Source: Agrococcus jejuensis
GTDB taxonomy: Bacteria; Actinomycetota; Actinomycetes; Actinomycetales; Microbacteriaceae
Direction of reading: 5' to 3'
Assembly (NCBI RefSeq): GCF_007679035.1
Contig: NZ_VEFR01000001.1
Span: 496,001-560,000 of the forward strand
Length of the DNA: 64,000 nt
The notes under the pieces are model-generated. The model searched no databases. It had not been told where the DNA came from and saw only the letters and a list, made by a program, of their open reading frames with translations. Below, piece after piece: positions 8,790 through 17,735 of this stretch. Positions within the stretch are counted from its first letter, which is position 1. Each line of letters starts with the position of its first letter. The position numbers and the translations under genes are program-made.

Positions 8790-10759
8790 TGCGCGCGCAG
8801 CACATCGAGCAGCTCGTCGAGCTCTCCCGGCCGGCCGTCCACCCCGAGGGGTGGGCGGTCGTCGCTGCCTCTCGGCCCGACGTCGCCGCGAACCGCCGCG
8901 TGGGCCAGCTGTGGCGCGTCTCGCTCGCCGACGGCGTCCGCACGCGCATCACGCAGGGCGTCGCCGACGGCGCGCCGCAGCTGACGCCCGACGGCACGCG
9001 CATCCTGTTCACGCGCGCCGACGCCAAGGGTCGCCCGCAGGTGTGGGTCATGCCCGCCGACGGCGGCGAGCCCGTGCAGACGACGGATGCGCCCGGCGGC
9101 GTGACCGGCTTCCGCATCTCGCCCGACGGCACGCGGCTCGCGCTCACGGTGCGCGAGGTCGAGCCGGGCCGTGCCGGCACGGTCGAGGGCCTCACGGCCG
9201 AGGCCCAGTCGCCGCGACGCATCGTCGACCTGCACGCGCAGCGCAACGGCGTCGGCTATCGCATCGATGCGCGCAGCCGCGTCGCGGTCGCGACGATCCT
9301 CGACGTCGGCGCCGAGCCCGACTACGAGCGCGCACCCGCGCCGGCCGATGCGGGCGCCGAGGCGCCGAAGCCCGGCTCGCGCATCCCCGAGGCGACGACG
9401 CTCACGTCGGGCGACGTCGAGCACGTCGGCGCCGTGTGGAGCGCCGACGGCCGCGAGGTGCTCGCGATCCGCGTCGACCTCGGACCCGTGACCGACCTGC
9501 GCGGCGCGATCGTCGCGATCCCGGTCGACGGCGGCGACGAGCGCGAGGTGCTCGGCACGGAAGCGAACCTGTCGATCGGCGAGATCGCGGCCGACGCGCA
9601 CGGCGTGTGGGCGATCGCCCAAGATGTCACCGAGTCGGGCATCGACTTCGTCGCCCGCAACGCCAGCCTCTACCGCGTCGTCGGCGACGCCGTCGAGCAG
9701 CGCACCGACGAGGAGTCCGTCGACCTCGCCGAGGGCCATCTGACCCTCGTCGACGACGGCGTGCTCGTGCAGGACCGCACGCGCGGTCGCGTGCAGGTGC
9801 TGCACGTCGGCATCGACGGCGTGACCCGGCTGACGACCGACGCGACGGAGGCCACGGGCGTCGCCACCCACGGCGACCAGGTGGTCGTCACGGTGCAGAC
9901 GCCGACGTCGTTCGGCGAGCTCGGCATCGTCGAGGGCGACGGCACCGTGCGCATCCTCACCGACTTCGGCGCGCCGCTGCAGGAGGCGGGCATCACGGTG
10001 CCGACCGAGCACGACCTCGTCGTGCGCGACGGCTCGCGCGTGCACGGCTGGGTGTGGCTGCCGGAGGGCGAGGGACCGCATCCCGTGCTGCTCAACATCC
10101 ACGGCGGCCCGTTCGCGCAGTACGGCGTGCACGTGTTCGACGAGGCGCAGGTCGCCGTCGACGCCGGCTACGCCGTCGTGCAGTGCAACCCGCGCGGCTC
10201 GGCGGGCTACGGTCGCGCGCACGGCCTGTCGATCCGGCAGCGGATGGGCACGGTCGACCTGCACGACGTGCTCGACTTCCTCGACGGCGCCCTCGCCGCG
10301 CATCCGTCGCTCGACGCCGATCGCGTGGGCATCATGGGCGGCTCGTACGGCGGCTACCTCACGGCGTGGGCCATCGCGCACGAGGACCGCTTCCGTGCGG
10401 CGATCGTCGAGCGCGGCTTCCTCGACCCCGACGCGTTCGTCGGCACGAGCGACATCGGCTCGTTCTTCGGCGACGAGTACGTGGGCACCGACCCCGAGCT
10501 CGTCGCGTCGCAGAGCCCCATGGCCGTCGTGTCGCAGGTCACGACGCCGACGCTCGTCATGCACTCCGAGCGCGACCTGCGGTGCCCGCTCGAGCAGGCG
10601 CAGCGGTACTTCGCCGCCCTGCACCGGCAGGGCACCGAGGCCGAGCTGCTCGTGTTCCCCGGCGAGGACCACGAGCTCACGCGCTCGGGCCAGCCCCGCC
10701 ACCGGATCGAGCGGTTCGACGCCGTGCTCGACTGGTTCGGCAGGCGCATCCCCGCCTGA
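8789..10759 (+). CDS. S9-family prolyl oligopeptidase-like peptidase
   Basis: Serine peptidase with an N-terminal beta-propeller built of WD40-like segments (LTPDGTRILFTRA, ISPDGTRLALTV) and a C-terminal alpha/beta-hydrolase domain. The nucleophile is Ser519 in GGSYGG, the acid is probably the Asp in SERDLRCP (about 597), and the base is His628 in GEDHEL. No signal peptide, so intracellular peptide or acyl-peptide hydrolysis is likely. 656 residues fits the acylaminoacyl-peptidase subgroup. Start overlaps the SDR stop by one base, indicating coupled translation. Confidence 0.92.
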   Translation: MRAQHIEQLVELSRPAVHPEGWAVVAASRPDVAANRRVGQLWRVSLADGVRTRITQGVADGAPQLTPDGTRILFTRADAKGRPQVWVMPADGGEPVQTTDAPGGVTGFRISPDGTRLALTVREVEPGRAGTVEGLTAEAQSPRRIVDLHAQRNGVGYRIDARSRVAVATILDVGAEPDYERAPAPADAGAEAPKPGSRIPEATTLTSGDVEHVGAVWSADGREVLAIRVDLGPVTDLRGAIVAIPVDGGDEREVLGTEANLSIGEIAADAHGVWAIAQDVTESGIDFVARNASLYRVVGDAVEQRTDEESVDLAEGHLTLVDDGVLVQDRTRGRVQVLHVGIDGVTRLTTDATEATGVATHGDQVVVTVQTPTSFGELGIVEGDGTVRILTDFGAPLQEAGITVPTEHDLVVRDGSRVHGWVWLPEGEGPHPVLLNIHGGPFAQYGVHVFDEAQVAVDAGYAVVQCNPRGSAGYGRAHGLSIRQRMGTVDLHDVLDFLDGALAAHPSLDADRVGIMGGSYGGYLTAWAIAHEDRFRAAIVERGFLDPDAFVGTSDIGSFFGDEYVGTDPELVASQSPMAVVSQVTTPTLVMHSERDLRCPLEQAQRYFAALHRQGTEAELLVFPGEDHELTRSGQPRHRIERFDAVLDWFGRRIPA

Positions 10760-10772
10760 TCCTCGGCACGCA

Positions 10773-10813
10773 GCACGAGGCCCCGCACGCCATGCGCGTG
10801 CGGGGCCTCGTGC
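10773..10813. terminator. Bidirectional rho-independent-type hairpin
   Basis: A perfect 18-bp inverted repeat (arms 10773-10790 and 10796-10813, 5-nt loop) lies between the convergent peptidase and MHS transporter genes. No T-tract follows, as is common in GC-rich actinobacteria. Confidence 0.8.
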
Positions 10814-10836
10814 GTCGCGGGCCTCGGCCTACGGGC

Positions 10837-12183
10837 TCAGCCCCGTCGAGCGCCGACGCGCTCGCGCATGCCGCGCTCGTCGTCGAGCCAGTTCTGGCCC
10901 TTGTTCTTCAGGAACAGCACGTAGACCACGAGCGACGCGGCGATCGCGATCGTCACGTAGCCGATGAAGAGCGGCACCTGACCGGCGCCGTTCGCCGCCG
11001 TGTAGAGCAGGGGAGCGGTGCCGCCGAACATCGAGTTCGCCAGCGCGTAGCCGAAGCCGACGCCCAGCGCGCGGATGTGCGTGGGGAAGAGCTCGGCCTT
11101 CACGACGGCGTTGATCGACGTGTAGCCCGTGAGGATCACGAAGCCGCCGACGAGGATCGCGAATGCCGCGACGGGGCTCGTCTGCTGCGGCAGCCACGTG
11201 AGCAGGAACCACGTGTAGAGCACGCCGCCGACGCCGAAGAACACCAGCAGCGTCTTGCGGCCCACGATGTCGGAGATCCAGCCGCCGAGCGGCTGCAGCA
11301 GCATGAGGATCGTCAGCGCGATGAGGTTGATGACCGTGCCGGTGACGACGTCGTCGCCCGCGAAGGCGCCCTTGACGATGTTGGGGCCGTTGACCGAGTA
11401 CGTGTAGAAGGCGACCGTGCCGCCCATCGTGACGAGGAAGCACAGCAGCAGCGGACGCCACTGCCGCGTGAGCAGCTCGCGCATCGAGCCCGACTGCGTC
11501 GACTGGCCGGTCTTCACCGCCTCGATCGTGTCGGAGGTGAGCGACTCGTCCATCGTGCGACGCAGCCAGAAGACGACGACCGCTGCGACGCCGCCGATGC
11601 CGAACGCGACGCGCCAGCCCCACTCGGAGATCGCCGCCGTGTCGAGGGTCAGCACCATGACGAGCAGCGTCGCCTGGGCGAGCACGTGGCCGCCGACGAG
11701 CGTCACGTAGTGGAACGACGAGAGGAAGCCGCGGCGGCCGGGGATCGCCGCCTCCGACATGTACGTCGCCGACGTGCCGTACTCGCCGCCCGTCGCGAAG
11801 CCCTGCGCGAGTCGGCAGAGGATGAGGATGACGGCGGCGCCGGCGCCGATGACCGCGGCGGTGGGCGTGATGGCGATGACGAACGAGCACGCCGCCATGA
11901 GCGACACCGAGACGGTGAGCGCGAAGCGGCGACCGCGGCGATCGGCGAGCCGACCGAAGAACCACGACCCGAGGGGACGCATGAGGAACGTGACGGCGAA
12001 GATCGCCCAGATGTAGATGCCGGAGTTCTGGTCGTCCTCGGCGAAGAACTGGGACTCGAAGTACGAGGCGAACACCGAGTAGACGTAGACGTCGAACCAC
12101 TCGACGAGGTTGCCCGCCGAGCCCTTCAACGTGTTGGAGACGGATCTGCGGAGGCTCGCGGGAGCGTGGGTCGTCGTCGACAT
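10837..12183 (-). CDS. MFS transporter, metabolite:H+ symporter (MHS) family
   Basis: Twelve-TM major facilitator of the MHS group (ProP/KgtP-like), expected to import a carboxylate or osmolyte with protons. Diagnostic features are NLVEWFDVYVYS near the N-terminus, FLMRPLGSWFFGRLADRRGRR in the loop 2-3 signature, and GFATGGEYG in TM4-5. ATG at 12183 was chosen because the protein then begins just before the conserved LKGSAGN region; an alternative in-frame ATG lies 9 nt upstream (12192). Substrate cannot be told. It is divergent from the two-component system. Confidence 0.88.
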   Translation of the reverse strand: MSTTTHAPASLRRSVSNTLKGSAGNLVEWFDVYVYSVFASYFESQFFAEDDQNSGIYIWAIFAVTFLMRPLGSWFFGRLADRRGRRFALTVSVSLMAACSFVIAITPTAAVIGAGAAVILILCRLAQGFATGGEYGTSATYMSEAAIPGRRGFLSSFHYVTLVGGHVLAQATLLVMVLTLDTAAISEWGWRVAFGIGGVAAVVVFWLRRTMDESLTSDTIEAVKTGQSTQSGSMRELLTRQWRPLLLCFLVTMGGTVAFYTYSVNGPNIVKGAFAGDDVVTGTVINLIALTILMLLQPLGGWISDIVGRKTLLVFFGVGGVLYTWFLLTWLPQQTSPVAAFAILVGGFVILTGYTSINAVVKAELFPTHIRALGVGFGYALANSMFGGTAPLLYTAANGAGQVPLFIGYVTIAIAASLVVYVLFLKNKGQNWLDDERGMRERVGARRG

Positions 12184-12297
12184 GCGCTCCATCCTGGGGT
12201 GGCCGCGGTCTCCCGGGCGCACCCAGCCGCGGATCCTTACGCGCCCTTTACGTTGGCCGTGCACGGTAGCGGGGCGGCGGCATGCCTACCATGCAGG

Positions 12298-12972
12298 GTG
12301 CGAGTGCTCATCGCGGAGGACGACGCCTCGGTCGCCGGGGCGCTCGCAGCCGTGCTCGCACGCGCCGGGCACGAGACGACGGGCGTCGCGCGCGGTGGCG
12401 ACGTGCTGCTGCGGCACCGCGACGCCGAGCTCGTGCTGCTCGACCTCGGCCTCGAGGACATGGACGGGCTCGAGGCGCTGCGCAGGCTGCGGGCCGTGAG
12501 CGACGTGCCGGCGATCGTGGTGACGGCGCGCGGCGACGAGCGCTCCACCGTGCGCGCGCTGCGGCTCGGTGCCGACGACTACCTCGTGAAGCCCGTGCGC
12601 ATGCACGAGCTGCTCGCGCGCATCGAGGCCGTCGCCCGCAGGCGCGGCGGTCCGGATGCGGGCGCGGGCGCCGCGGACGTCGTGATCGTCGACGACGTGC
12701 GCATCGACCTCGCCGCGCATCGGGTCTCGACGACCGCGGGCGACGTCGCGCTGACGCCCACGGAGCACGCGCTGCTCGCGGTGCTCGCGCGACGCGTCGG
12801 CGTCGCGGTGAGCAGGCAGCAGATCCTCGACGAGGTGTGGGGCGACGCGTACGCGGCGACGTCGCGCTCGTACGACGTGCACCTCGCGCAGGTGCGGCAG
12901 AAGCTGCCCGGCCTCACGATCACGACCATCCGCGGCTTCGGCTGCCGGCTCGAGGAGGGCGACGCCGCGTGA
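12298..12972 (+). CDS. OmpR-family response regulator
   Basis: DNA-binding response regulator of 224 residues. The receiver domain has the acidic pair EDD (7-9), phosphoacceptor Asp49 in LLDLGL, and Lys98 in YLVKPV; the C-terminal winged helix (about 130-222) has the SRQQILDEVWG and VDVH-type segments of OmpR/PhoB proteins. GTG lies 5 nt after a TACCAT hexamer with no Shine-Dalgarno, suggesting a leaderless message. The stop overlaps the kinase start. Order regulator-kinase-TAXI lipoprotein suggests control linked to the ligand of the binding protein. Confidence 0.92.
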   Translation: MRVLIAEDDASVAGALAAVLARAGHETTGVARGGDVLLRHRDAELVLLDLGLEDMDGLEALRRLRAVSDVPAIVVTARGDERSTVRALRLGADDYLVKPVRMHELLARIEAVARRRGGPDAGAGAADVVIVDDVRIDLAAHRVSTTAGDVALTPTEHALLAVLARRVGVAVSRQQILDEVWGDAYAATSRSYDVHLAQVRQKLPGLTITTIRGFGCRLEEGDAA

Positions 12973-14360
12973 GGCTGCGCGTGCTGCTGCCGCTGCTCGT
13001 GCTCGGCCTGCTCGCGGTGTGCGCGATCGTCGTGCCCGTCGCCGAGGGCATCGCGGTGTCGCGCACCCAGCAGCTCGCGCTGCAGCGCGCGACGGCGATG
13101 GACCAGATCGTGCAGCGGGCCGCCGCCGCCGTGCGCGACGACGATGCCGACGACCTTGCCCGCTACCTCGACCGCATGCATGCCACGTACGGCGAGGCCG
13201 TGCTCGTCGTCGACGCGGGCGGCGACGTCCTGGCGGCCGCCGGCGACATCGGCCGCGGCGCCGAGGTCGAGCGGCTCATGCTCACGGCATCGCGCGCCGT
13301 GCCGCAGTGGTCGCTGCCGACCGTCGTGCCGTGGAGCCCCGACGTGGCGCTCGTCGCCGAGCCCGTGCTCGCCGACGCGAGCGTGCCGGTCGCGGCGGTC
13401 GTGCTCGCCGTCGACCTCACGTCGGCACGTGCCGACGTCGTGCGCTCCTGGCTGCTCGTCGGGCTCGCGGGCCTGCTCGTGCTCGCGACGCTGCTCGTGG
13501 CGTCGCTGCAGTGGACGCGCTGGGTGCTGCGCCCGGTGCGCGCGCTCGATGCCGCTGCGACGGCGCTCGCCGAGCATCGGGATCCCGACCTGCGCGCCGA
13601 GTCGGGGCCGCCCGAGCTGCGCAGGCTCACCGACTCGTTCCGCCGCATGGCATCGAGCGTCGAGGATGCGCTCGAGCAGCAGCGCGGGTTCGTCGCCGAC
13701 GCCTCGCATCAGCTGCGCAACCCGCTCGCAGCCGTGCGGCTGCGGCTCGACGCGTCGTCGCGCGACGCGCCCGATCCCGAGATGCTCTCGGCGGTCGACG
13801 GCGACCTCGACCGCCTCGAGCGCACCGTCGACCGCATGCTCGACCTCGCCGACGCCGAGCATCGTGCCACGGCCGAGGCGAGCGGCCGGCGCTCGGGGTT
13901 CGCGGAGTCGTCGCCCCGCGCCCACGTCACGTCGGCGGCGGCGCTGGCGGAGCCCTGGATGCGGCAGGTGGCCGAGGCCGGGCAGCGGCTCGTCGTCGAG
14001 GGCGACGAGGAGGTGGCGGTCGCGTGCCGCCGCAGCGACCTCGAGGAGATGGTCGAGATCGCGATCGACAACGCCCGCAAGTACGCGGGCGAGGGTTCGA
14101 CCGTGGCGCTGCGGCTCGCGCGCGACGCCGACCGCGTCGTGCTCACGATCGCCGACGACGGGCCGGGCCTCGCTGCCGACGACCTCGCCAGGGCGGGCAC
14201 GCGCTTCTGGCGCGCGTCGGCGCACGGCAGCCTCCCCGGCACCGGGCTCGGCCTCGCCATCCTGCGGGAGCTCGCACGCGCGAACGACGCCACGGTCGTC
14301 GTCGGCGCCGCAGACGCGGGCGGCCTCGCCGTGTCGCTCCTGCTGAGGGCCGCGTCGTGA
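12969..14360 (+). CDS. Two-component sensor histidine kinase
   Basis: Membrane kinase of 463 residues. TM1 is about 4-26 and TM2 about 158-180, flanking a ~130-residue extracytoplasmic sensor; a HAMP segment follows, then the H-box DASHQLRNPL with His247, N-box IDNARKYA, and G-boxes DDGPGL and GTGLGLAI. The GTG start overlaps the regulator stop (GTGA) and its stop overlaps the TAXI gene, so all three are one translational unit. It probably phosphorylates the upstream response regulator. Confidence 0.93.
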   Translation: MRLRVLLPLLVLGLLAVCAIVVPVAEGIAVSRTQQLALQRATAMDQIVQRAAAAVRDDDADDLARYLDRMHATYGEAVLVVDAGGDVLAAAGDIGRGAEVERLMLTASRAVPQWSLPTVVPWSPDVALVAEPVLADASVPVAAVVLAVDLTSARADVVRSWLLVGLAGLLVLATLLVASLQWTRWVLRPVRALDAAATALAEHRDPDLRAESGPPELRRLTDSFRRMASSVEDALEQQRGFVADASHQLRNPLAAVRLRLDASSRDAPDPEMLSAVDGDLDRLERTVDRMLDLADAEHRATAEASGRRSGFAESSPRAHVTSAAALAEPWMRQVAEAGQRLVVEGDEEVAVACRRSDLEEMVEIAIDNARKYAGEGSTVALRLARDADRVVLTIADDGPGLAADDLARAGTRFWRASAHGSLPGTGLGLAILRELARANDATVVVGAADAGGLAVSLLLRAAS

Positions 14361-15298
14361 TCGCGCACGGCGTGCTCGCCAGGCGCACGGTCCTCGTCGG
14401 CGCTGCCGCGGCGCTCGCATCCGCGCTCGCCGGCTGCACGCTCGGGCAGTCGCCGCCGCGCCTCGCGATGGCGTGCGGCGAGCGCGGCGGCACCTACGTG
14501 CAGTTCGGCGACCTGCTGCGCACCGTGCTCGCCGACCGCGGCGCGGCGACGCTCGAGGTGCTCCCGTCCGGCGGCAGCGTCGAGAACCTCGCGATGCTCG
14601 CAGCCGGCGAGGCCGACCTCGCGATCGCGCTCGCCGACGCCGTGGCCGAGCATGACGGCGCACTCGCGGCCATCGGCCGCGTCTACCAGAACTACCTGCA
14701 GTGCGTCGTGCGCGCCGATGGCCCGGTGACGATGCTCGACGACCTCGCAGGGCGCCCCGTCGCGGTCGGGGCGCCGGGCTCGGGCGCCGCGCTCACGGCC
14801 GCGCGCGTGCTCGACGCGGCTGGGCTCGCGACGGGCACGGATGCGGTCGTGCCCGTCGCGCTGCTGCTGCCGGAGGCCGTCGACGCGCTGCGCGACGGCA
14901 CCATCGACGCGTTCTTCTGGTCGGGCGGCGTGCCGATCCCCGAGGTGCTGCGCCTGCAGCGCGACGTGGCCGTGACGCTCGTCGACCTCACGCCGACGCT
15001 GCCCGTGCTCACAGCAGCGCACCCCGGTGCGTATGCGTCGACGTCGGTGCCGAGCGGCGTCTACGACACGCCCGGGCCCATCCCCGCCATCGGGGTGTCG
15101 AACCTGCTGCTCGCACGACCGGACCTCGCCGACGACGTCGCCGCGCGCCTCGTCGACGCGCTCGTCGACGACGCCGAGGCGCTCGTGCCCGACGACTCCG
15201 TGGGCGTGCAGTACCTCACGGCCTCCAGCCTCATCGACACCGACCCCGTGCCGTTGCATGCCGCCGCGCGGGACCGCTATCGCGAACGCTACGGCTGA
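14357..15298 (+). CDS. TAXI-family TRAP solute-binding lipoprotein
   Basis: Periplasmic-type binding protein of the TRAP-associated extracytoplasmic immunogenic (TAXI) family. The signal peptide ends in LAGC with lipid-accepting Cys27; mature motifs ERGGTYVQFGD, PSGGSVENLAML, VGAPGSGAALTAARVLDAAG and AIGVSNLLL fit the family. TAXI proteins usually feed a fused TRAP permease, but no permease gene is nearby. Coupling to the two-component genes suggests a sensing role, presenting a ligand to the kinase, or service to a permease elsewhere. GTG start overlaps the kinase stop. Confidence 0.85.
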   Translation: MIAHGVLARRTVLVGAAAALASALAGCTLGQSPPRLAMACGERGGTYVQFGDLLRTVLADRGAATLEVLPSGGSVENLAMLAAGEADLAIALADAVAEHDGALAAIGRVYQNYLQCVVRADGPVTMLDDLAGRPVAVGAPGSGAALTAARVLDAAGLATGTDAVVPVALLLPEAVDALRDGTIDAFFWSGGVPIPEVLRLQRDVAVTLVDLTPTLPVLTAAHPGAYASTSVPSGVYDTPGPIPAIGVSNLLLARPDLADDVAARLVDALVDDAEALVPDDSVGVQYLTASSLIDTDPVPLHAAARDRYRERYG

Positions 15299-15333
15299 CG
15301 CTCTCGCCGGGCTCGCCGCGCCTCGCACCCCCG

Positions 15334-15339
15334 TAGGAT
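15334..15339 (+). promoter_or_regulatory. -10 TAGGAT, leaderless (gene 15347)
   Basis: Hexamer 7 nt before GTG; no Shine-Dalgarno. Confidence 0.6.
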
Positions 15340-15346
15340 CGGGGCC

Positions 15347-15598
15347 GTGGACGTCCTCGCCGTGGATCAGCTGCCCGTCACCGCGACCGAGATCGCATCG
15401 TGGGCGATCGCGCTCATCGCCGTCGCGATCGTCGTGATCGGGGGCATCGTGCTGCTGGTGTCGCGTCGCCGCAAGGCTGCGCAGGCGCAGGACGCCGCCG
15501 CTGCCGACGGCGCGGCGCCTGCCGACGGCGCGGGACCCTCCGACGCCGCGGGGCCTTCCGACGGCGCGGGGCCCTCCGACGGCCCGACGAATGCCTGA
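15347..15598 (+). CDS. Small membrane protein with hexapeptide-repeat tail
   Basis: 83 residues of no recognised family. Residues 9-13 read LPVTA, followed by one TM helix (about 18-39) and RRRK, an arrangement that looks like an LPxTG-type sorting signal placed at the N-terminus. The remaining ~40 residues are Ala/Gly/Pro/Asp-rich with the repeat DGAGPS encoded by 18-bp units. TAGGAT lies 7 nt before GTG with no Shine-Dalgarno, so probably leaderless. Overlaps the Nudix gene by 8 nt. The tail would be cytoplasmic by the positive-inside rule. Confidence 0.7.
   Translation: MDVLAVDQLPVTATEIASWAIALIAVAIVVIGGIVLLVSRRRKAAQAQDAAAADGAAPADGAGPSDAAGPSDGAGPSDGPTNA
15506..15586 (+). repeat. 18-bp tandem repeat (4.5 units) inside a gene
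   Basis: Units begin at exactly 15506, 15524, 15542, 15560 and 15578, each starting GACGSCGCGG or a close variant, and encode D-G/A-A-G/A-P-S/A hexapeptides. The strict 18-bp period makes it a candidate variable-number repeat that would change tail length without a frameshift. Confidence 0.8.
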
Positions 15599-16616
15599 CG
15601 ACGCCAGAGGCGTGCGCCGCACGGCGCGCGTGCTGTGCGTCGACGAGACGGGCGCGACGCTGCTGTTCCACACACGCTGGGACGACGAGGTCGCGCCGCC
15701 GCGCTGGCTGACGCCCGGCGGCGGCATCGAGGCCGACGAGAGCGAGCGCGAGGCAGCCGTGCGCGAGCTCTTCGAGGAGACCGGCCAGCGCATCGACCCC
15801 GCGGCGCTCGTGGGTCCCATCGGGCACGCGCGCGTGCCGCATCCCGACGGCCACCCGTATGCCGCGACCGACGCCGTGACGTTCCTGTGGCGCACGCCGC
15901 GCTTCACGCCCGTCGACGACCACCGCATGCCCGACGAGCTCGACGACATCCTCGCCCATCGCTGGTGGACGGCCGACGAGATCCGCGCATCCGACGACGA
16001 CTTCAGCACCGAGGACGCGCTCGCAGCGCTCGACCGGCTCGCGGGCGGCGACCCGCAGCCGGGCGACGCGGTGCGCGTCGAGGGCGCGAAGTGGAACGGC
16101 AAGCCCCACTGGCGCTACGACGCTCGCGTGCTCGGCACCGACGAGCACGGCCTGTGGATCGGCGTCGACGCCGGCACGACCGTGCAGAAGGGCTGGCGCA
16201 AGGAGTACCTCACGGGGCACGCATTCGTGCGGCTCGTGCCGCCGACGACCGTGGCATGGGACGACGGGTCGTGGATGCTGCCCGGCTGGTGGGACCGTGC
16301 CGACGTCGACGCCTACGTCGACGTCACGACGCCGCCGACCGTGCGACGCGACGCGACGGGGGAAGGCTGGATCGTCGAGTACGTCGACCTCGACCTCGAC
16401 CTCGTCGTGCCGGCGAGCGGCCTGCCCGCGTGGATCGACGACGAGGACGAGTTCGCGGCGCGATCGGTGTCGCACGGCTGGCCGGCATGGCTCGTCGAGC
16501 GCGCCCGCGCCACGGCCGACGACCTGCTCGCCCGCTCGTCGAGCACGCCGGCCGTCGCGATGGAGGCGGGGCACGCCTGGCTCGCGAGGCAGCTCGAGGC
16601 CGCCGACGGCGAGTGA
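15591..16616 (+). CDS. Nudix hydrolase fused to a DUF402 domain
   Basis: Two-domain protein of 341 residues. The N-terminal half is a Nudix hydrolase with the full box G-x5-E-x7-RE-x2-EE-x-G at 44-66, so pyrophosphate-linked substrates are expected. From about 160 to 341 the sequence fits DUF402 (FomD/Ntdp-like), with KWNGKPHWRYDA, KGWRKEYLT, WMLPGWW and a DLDLDLV acidic run that may bind metal; characterised DUF402 enzymes hydrolyse nucleoside di- and triphosphates. The two phosphohydrolase folds in one chain could act on successive products. ATG overlaps the small membrane gene by 8 nt. Confidence 0.85.
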   Translation: MPDDARGVRRTARVLCVDETGATLLFHTRWDDEVAPPRWLTPGGGIEADESEREAAVRELFEETGQRIDPAALVGPIGHARVPHPDGHPYAATDAVTFLWRTPRFTPVDDHRMPDELDDILAHRWWTADEIRASDDDFSTEDALAALDRLAGGDPQPGDAVRVEGAKWNGKPHWRYDARVLGTDEHGLWIGVDAGTTVQKGWRKEYLTGHAFVRLVPPTTVAWDDGSWMLPGWWDRADVDAYVDVTTPPTVRRDATGEGWIVEYVDLDLDLVVPASGLPAWIDDEDEFAARSVSHGWPAWLVERARATADDLLARSSSTPAVAMEAGHAWLARQLEAADGE

Positions 16617-16634
16617 CCGGCAGGCGGTGAGCGC

Positions 16635-17735
16635 CTAGGCCTGCACCTCGCGCTCGGCCGCCGCGACGAGCGCATCCCGATGCCCCGGCTTCACCGCGTC
16701 GGACTCGAGGCCCTCGAGCACCGCCGCGTGCACTCGCTCGACCCCCGCCTCGGAGACGAGGCCGAGGCCGTGCGCGATGCGCGCGGCGCCCGAGTACGTC
16801 TGGAACGTCGACACGCCCTGGCGGGACCATCGCGCACGGCGCTCGGCGTCGACGCCCGTGACGTCGTGGATGAGCACGCGTGCGACGAACTCGGGGGCGC
16901 GCGCGACCATCGCGGCGCCCACCTGCGGATCCGCCTGCCCGGAGTCGCCGACGAACACGTACCGGCACTCGGGGAAGAGCTGCCGCTCGTGCTCGAAGTT
17001 GTGCAGCTTGCGCGCCGCGATCGACGCCTTCGTGACGAGGTTGAGGAAGGAGCCGCCGAGCACGGCGTGCGGCGGCAGGCCGAGCGGTGCGAGGGCGTCG
17101 CGCGTGTACTGCTCGATGAGCGCCTTCGGCCCCTCGGGTCGCGCGGTGACGAACGTGAGGTCGCCGGGTCGGCTCGGCTCGGCGGCCGCGCCGTTGTCGA
17201 GCTCGGTGAGGAACGCCACCGCGCCGGGGTAGACGACTCCGCGCACGTAGCGACGATCGTGGAGCATGCACTTCACGGTGTCGTCGATGTCGCTGAGGAT
17301 GCGCAGCTCGTGGTCGTCGCGCTTGCTCGACTCGTGCGCGATGCGCCGCAGCACGTGTCGACGGTCCGCGAGCGTGAGGCGCTCGAAGACGAGATGCTCG
17401 AGGTCGTGCCGATCGCCCGTCGCGTTGAGCCGGTACTTGAAGTCGCGGAAGCCCTCGCCCTCGAGCGCATCGAACACGCTGCGGATCGCGCTCGAGAACG
17501 TCGCGCGATTGCGCACCGAGCGCATGGCGTGCACGACGCGCGCGAGGACGCCGGGGGAGAGGTCGCCCGCCCGGTCGAGGCAGAGCAGCGCGACGAGCTC
17601 CGGCCGTCGATCCGTCCTGAGCCACGGCCCGTCGAAGCCGCGCATGAGGCGTTCGAGGTCGAAGCCGTCGAGCACGGCGTCGAGGTCGTCGGCATCGCGG
17701 AGCGTCGCGAGGATGCGCGAGCGGGGGTCGGTCAT
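16635..17735 (-). CDS. App1-like phosphatase (DUF2183) domain protein
   Basis: 366-residue HAD-like phosphatase of the App1 catalytic family, whose yeast member dephosphorylates phosphatidic acid and diacylglycerol pyrophosphate. The catalytic signature is D149-I-D151-D-T in LSDIDDTVK; later conserved parts include VTARPEGPK and FVGDSGQADPQ. AGGAGGACGACG precedes ATG 17735. Its first four bases overlap the diacylglycerol kinase stop, so the two enzymes, which catalyse opposite steps between phosphatidate and diacylglycerol, are translationally coupled. Cytoplasmic, no signal peptide. Confidence 0.88.
   Translation of the reverse strand: MTDPRSRILATLRDADDLDAVLDGFDLERLMRGFDGPWLRTDRRPELVALLCLDRAGDLSPGVLARVVHAMRSVRNRATFSSAIRSVFDALEGEGFRDFKYRLNATGDRHDLEHLVFERLTLADRRHVLRRIAHESSKRDDHELRILSDIDDTVKCMLHDRRYVRGVVYPGAVAFLTELDNGAAAEPSRPGDLTFVTARPEGPKALIEQYTRDALAPLGLPPHAVLGGSFLNLVTKASIAARKLHNFEHERQLFPECRYVFVGDSGQADPQVGAAMVARAPEFVARVLIHDVTGVDAERRARWSRQGVSTFQTYSGAARIAHGLGLVSEAGVERVHAAVLEGLESDAVKPGHRDALVAAAEREVQA

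Noticed and set aside
8851-12297. Open frame of more than 1,100 codons on the plus strand running over the S9 peptidase and MHS genes
   Set aside because: It only joins, by lack of stop codons, the shadow of two real genes to the true response-regulator gene starting at 12298.
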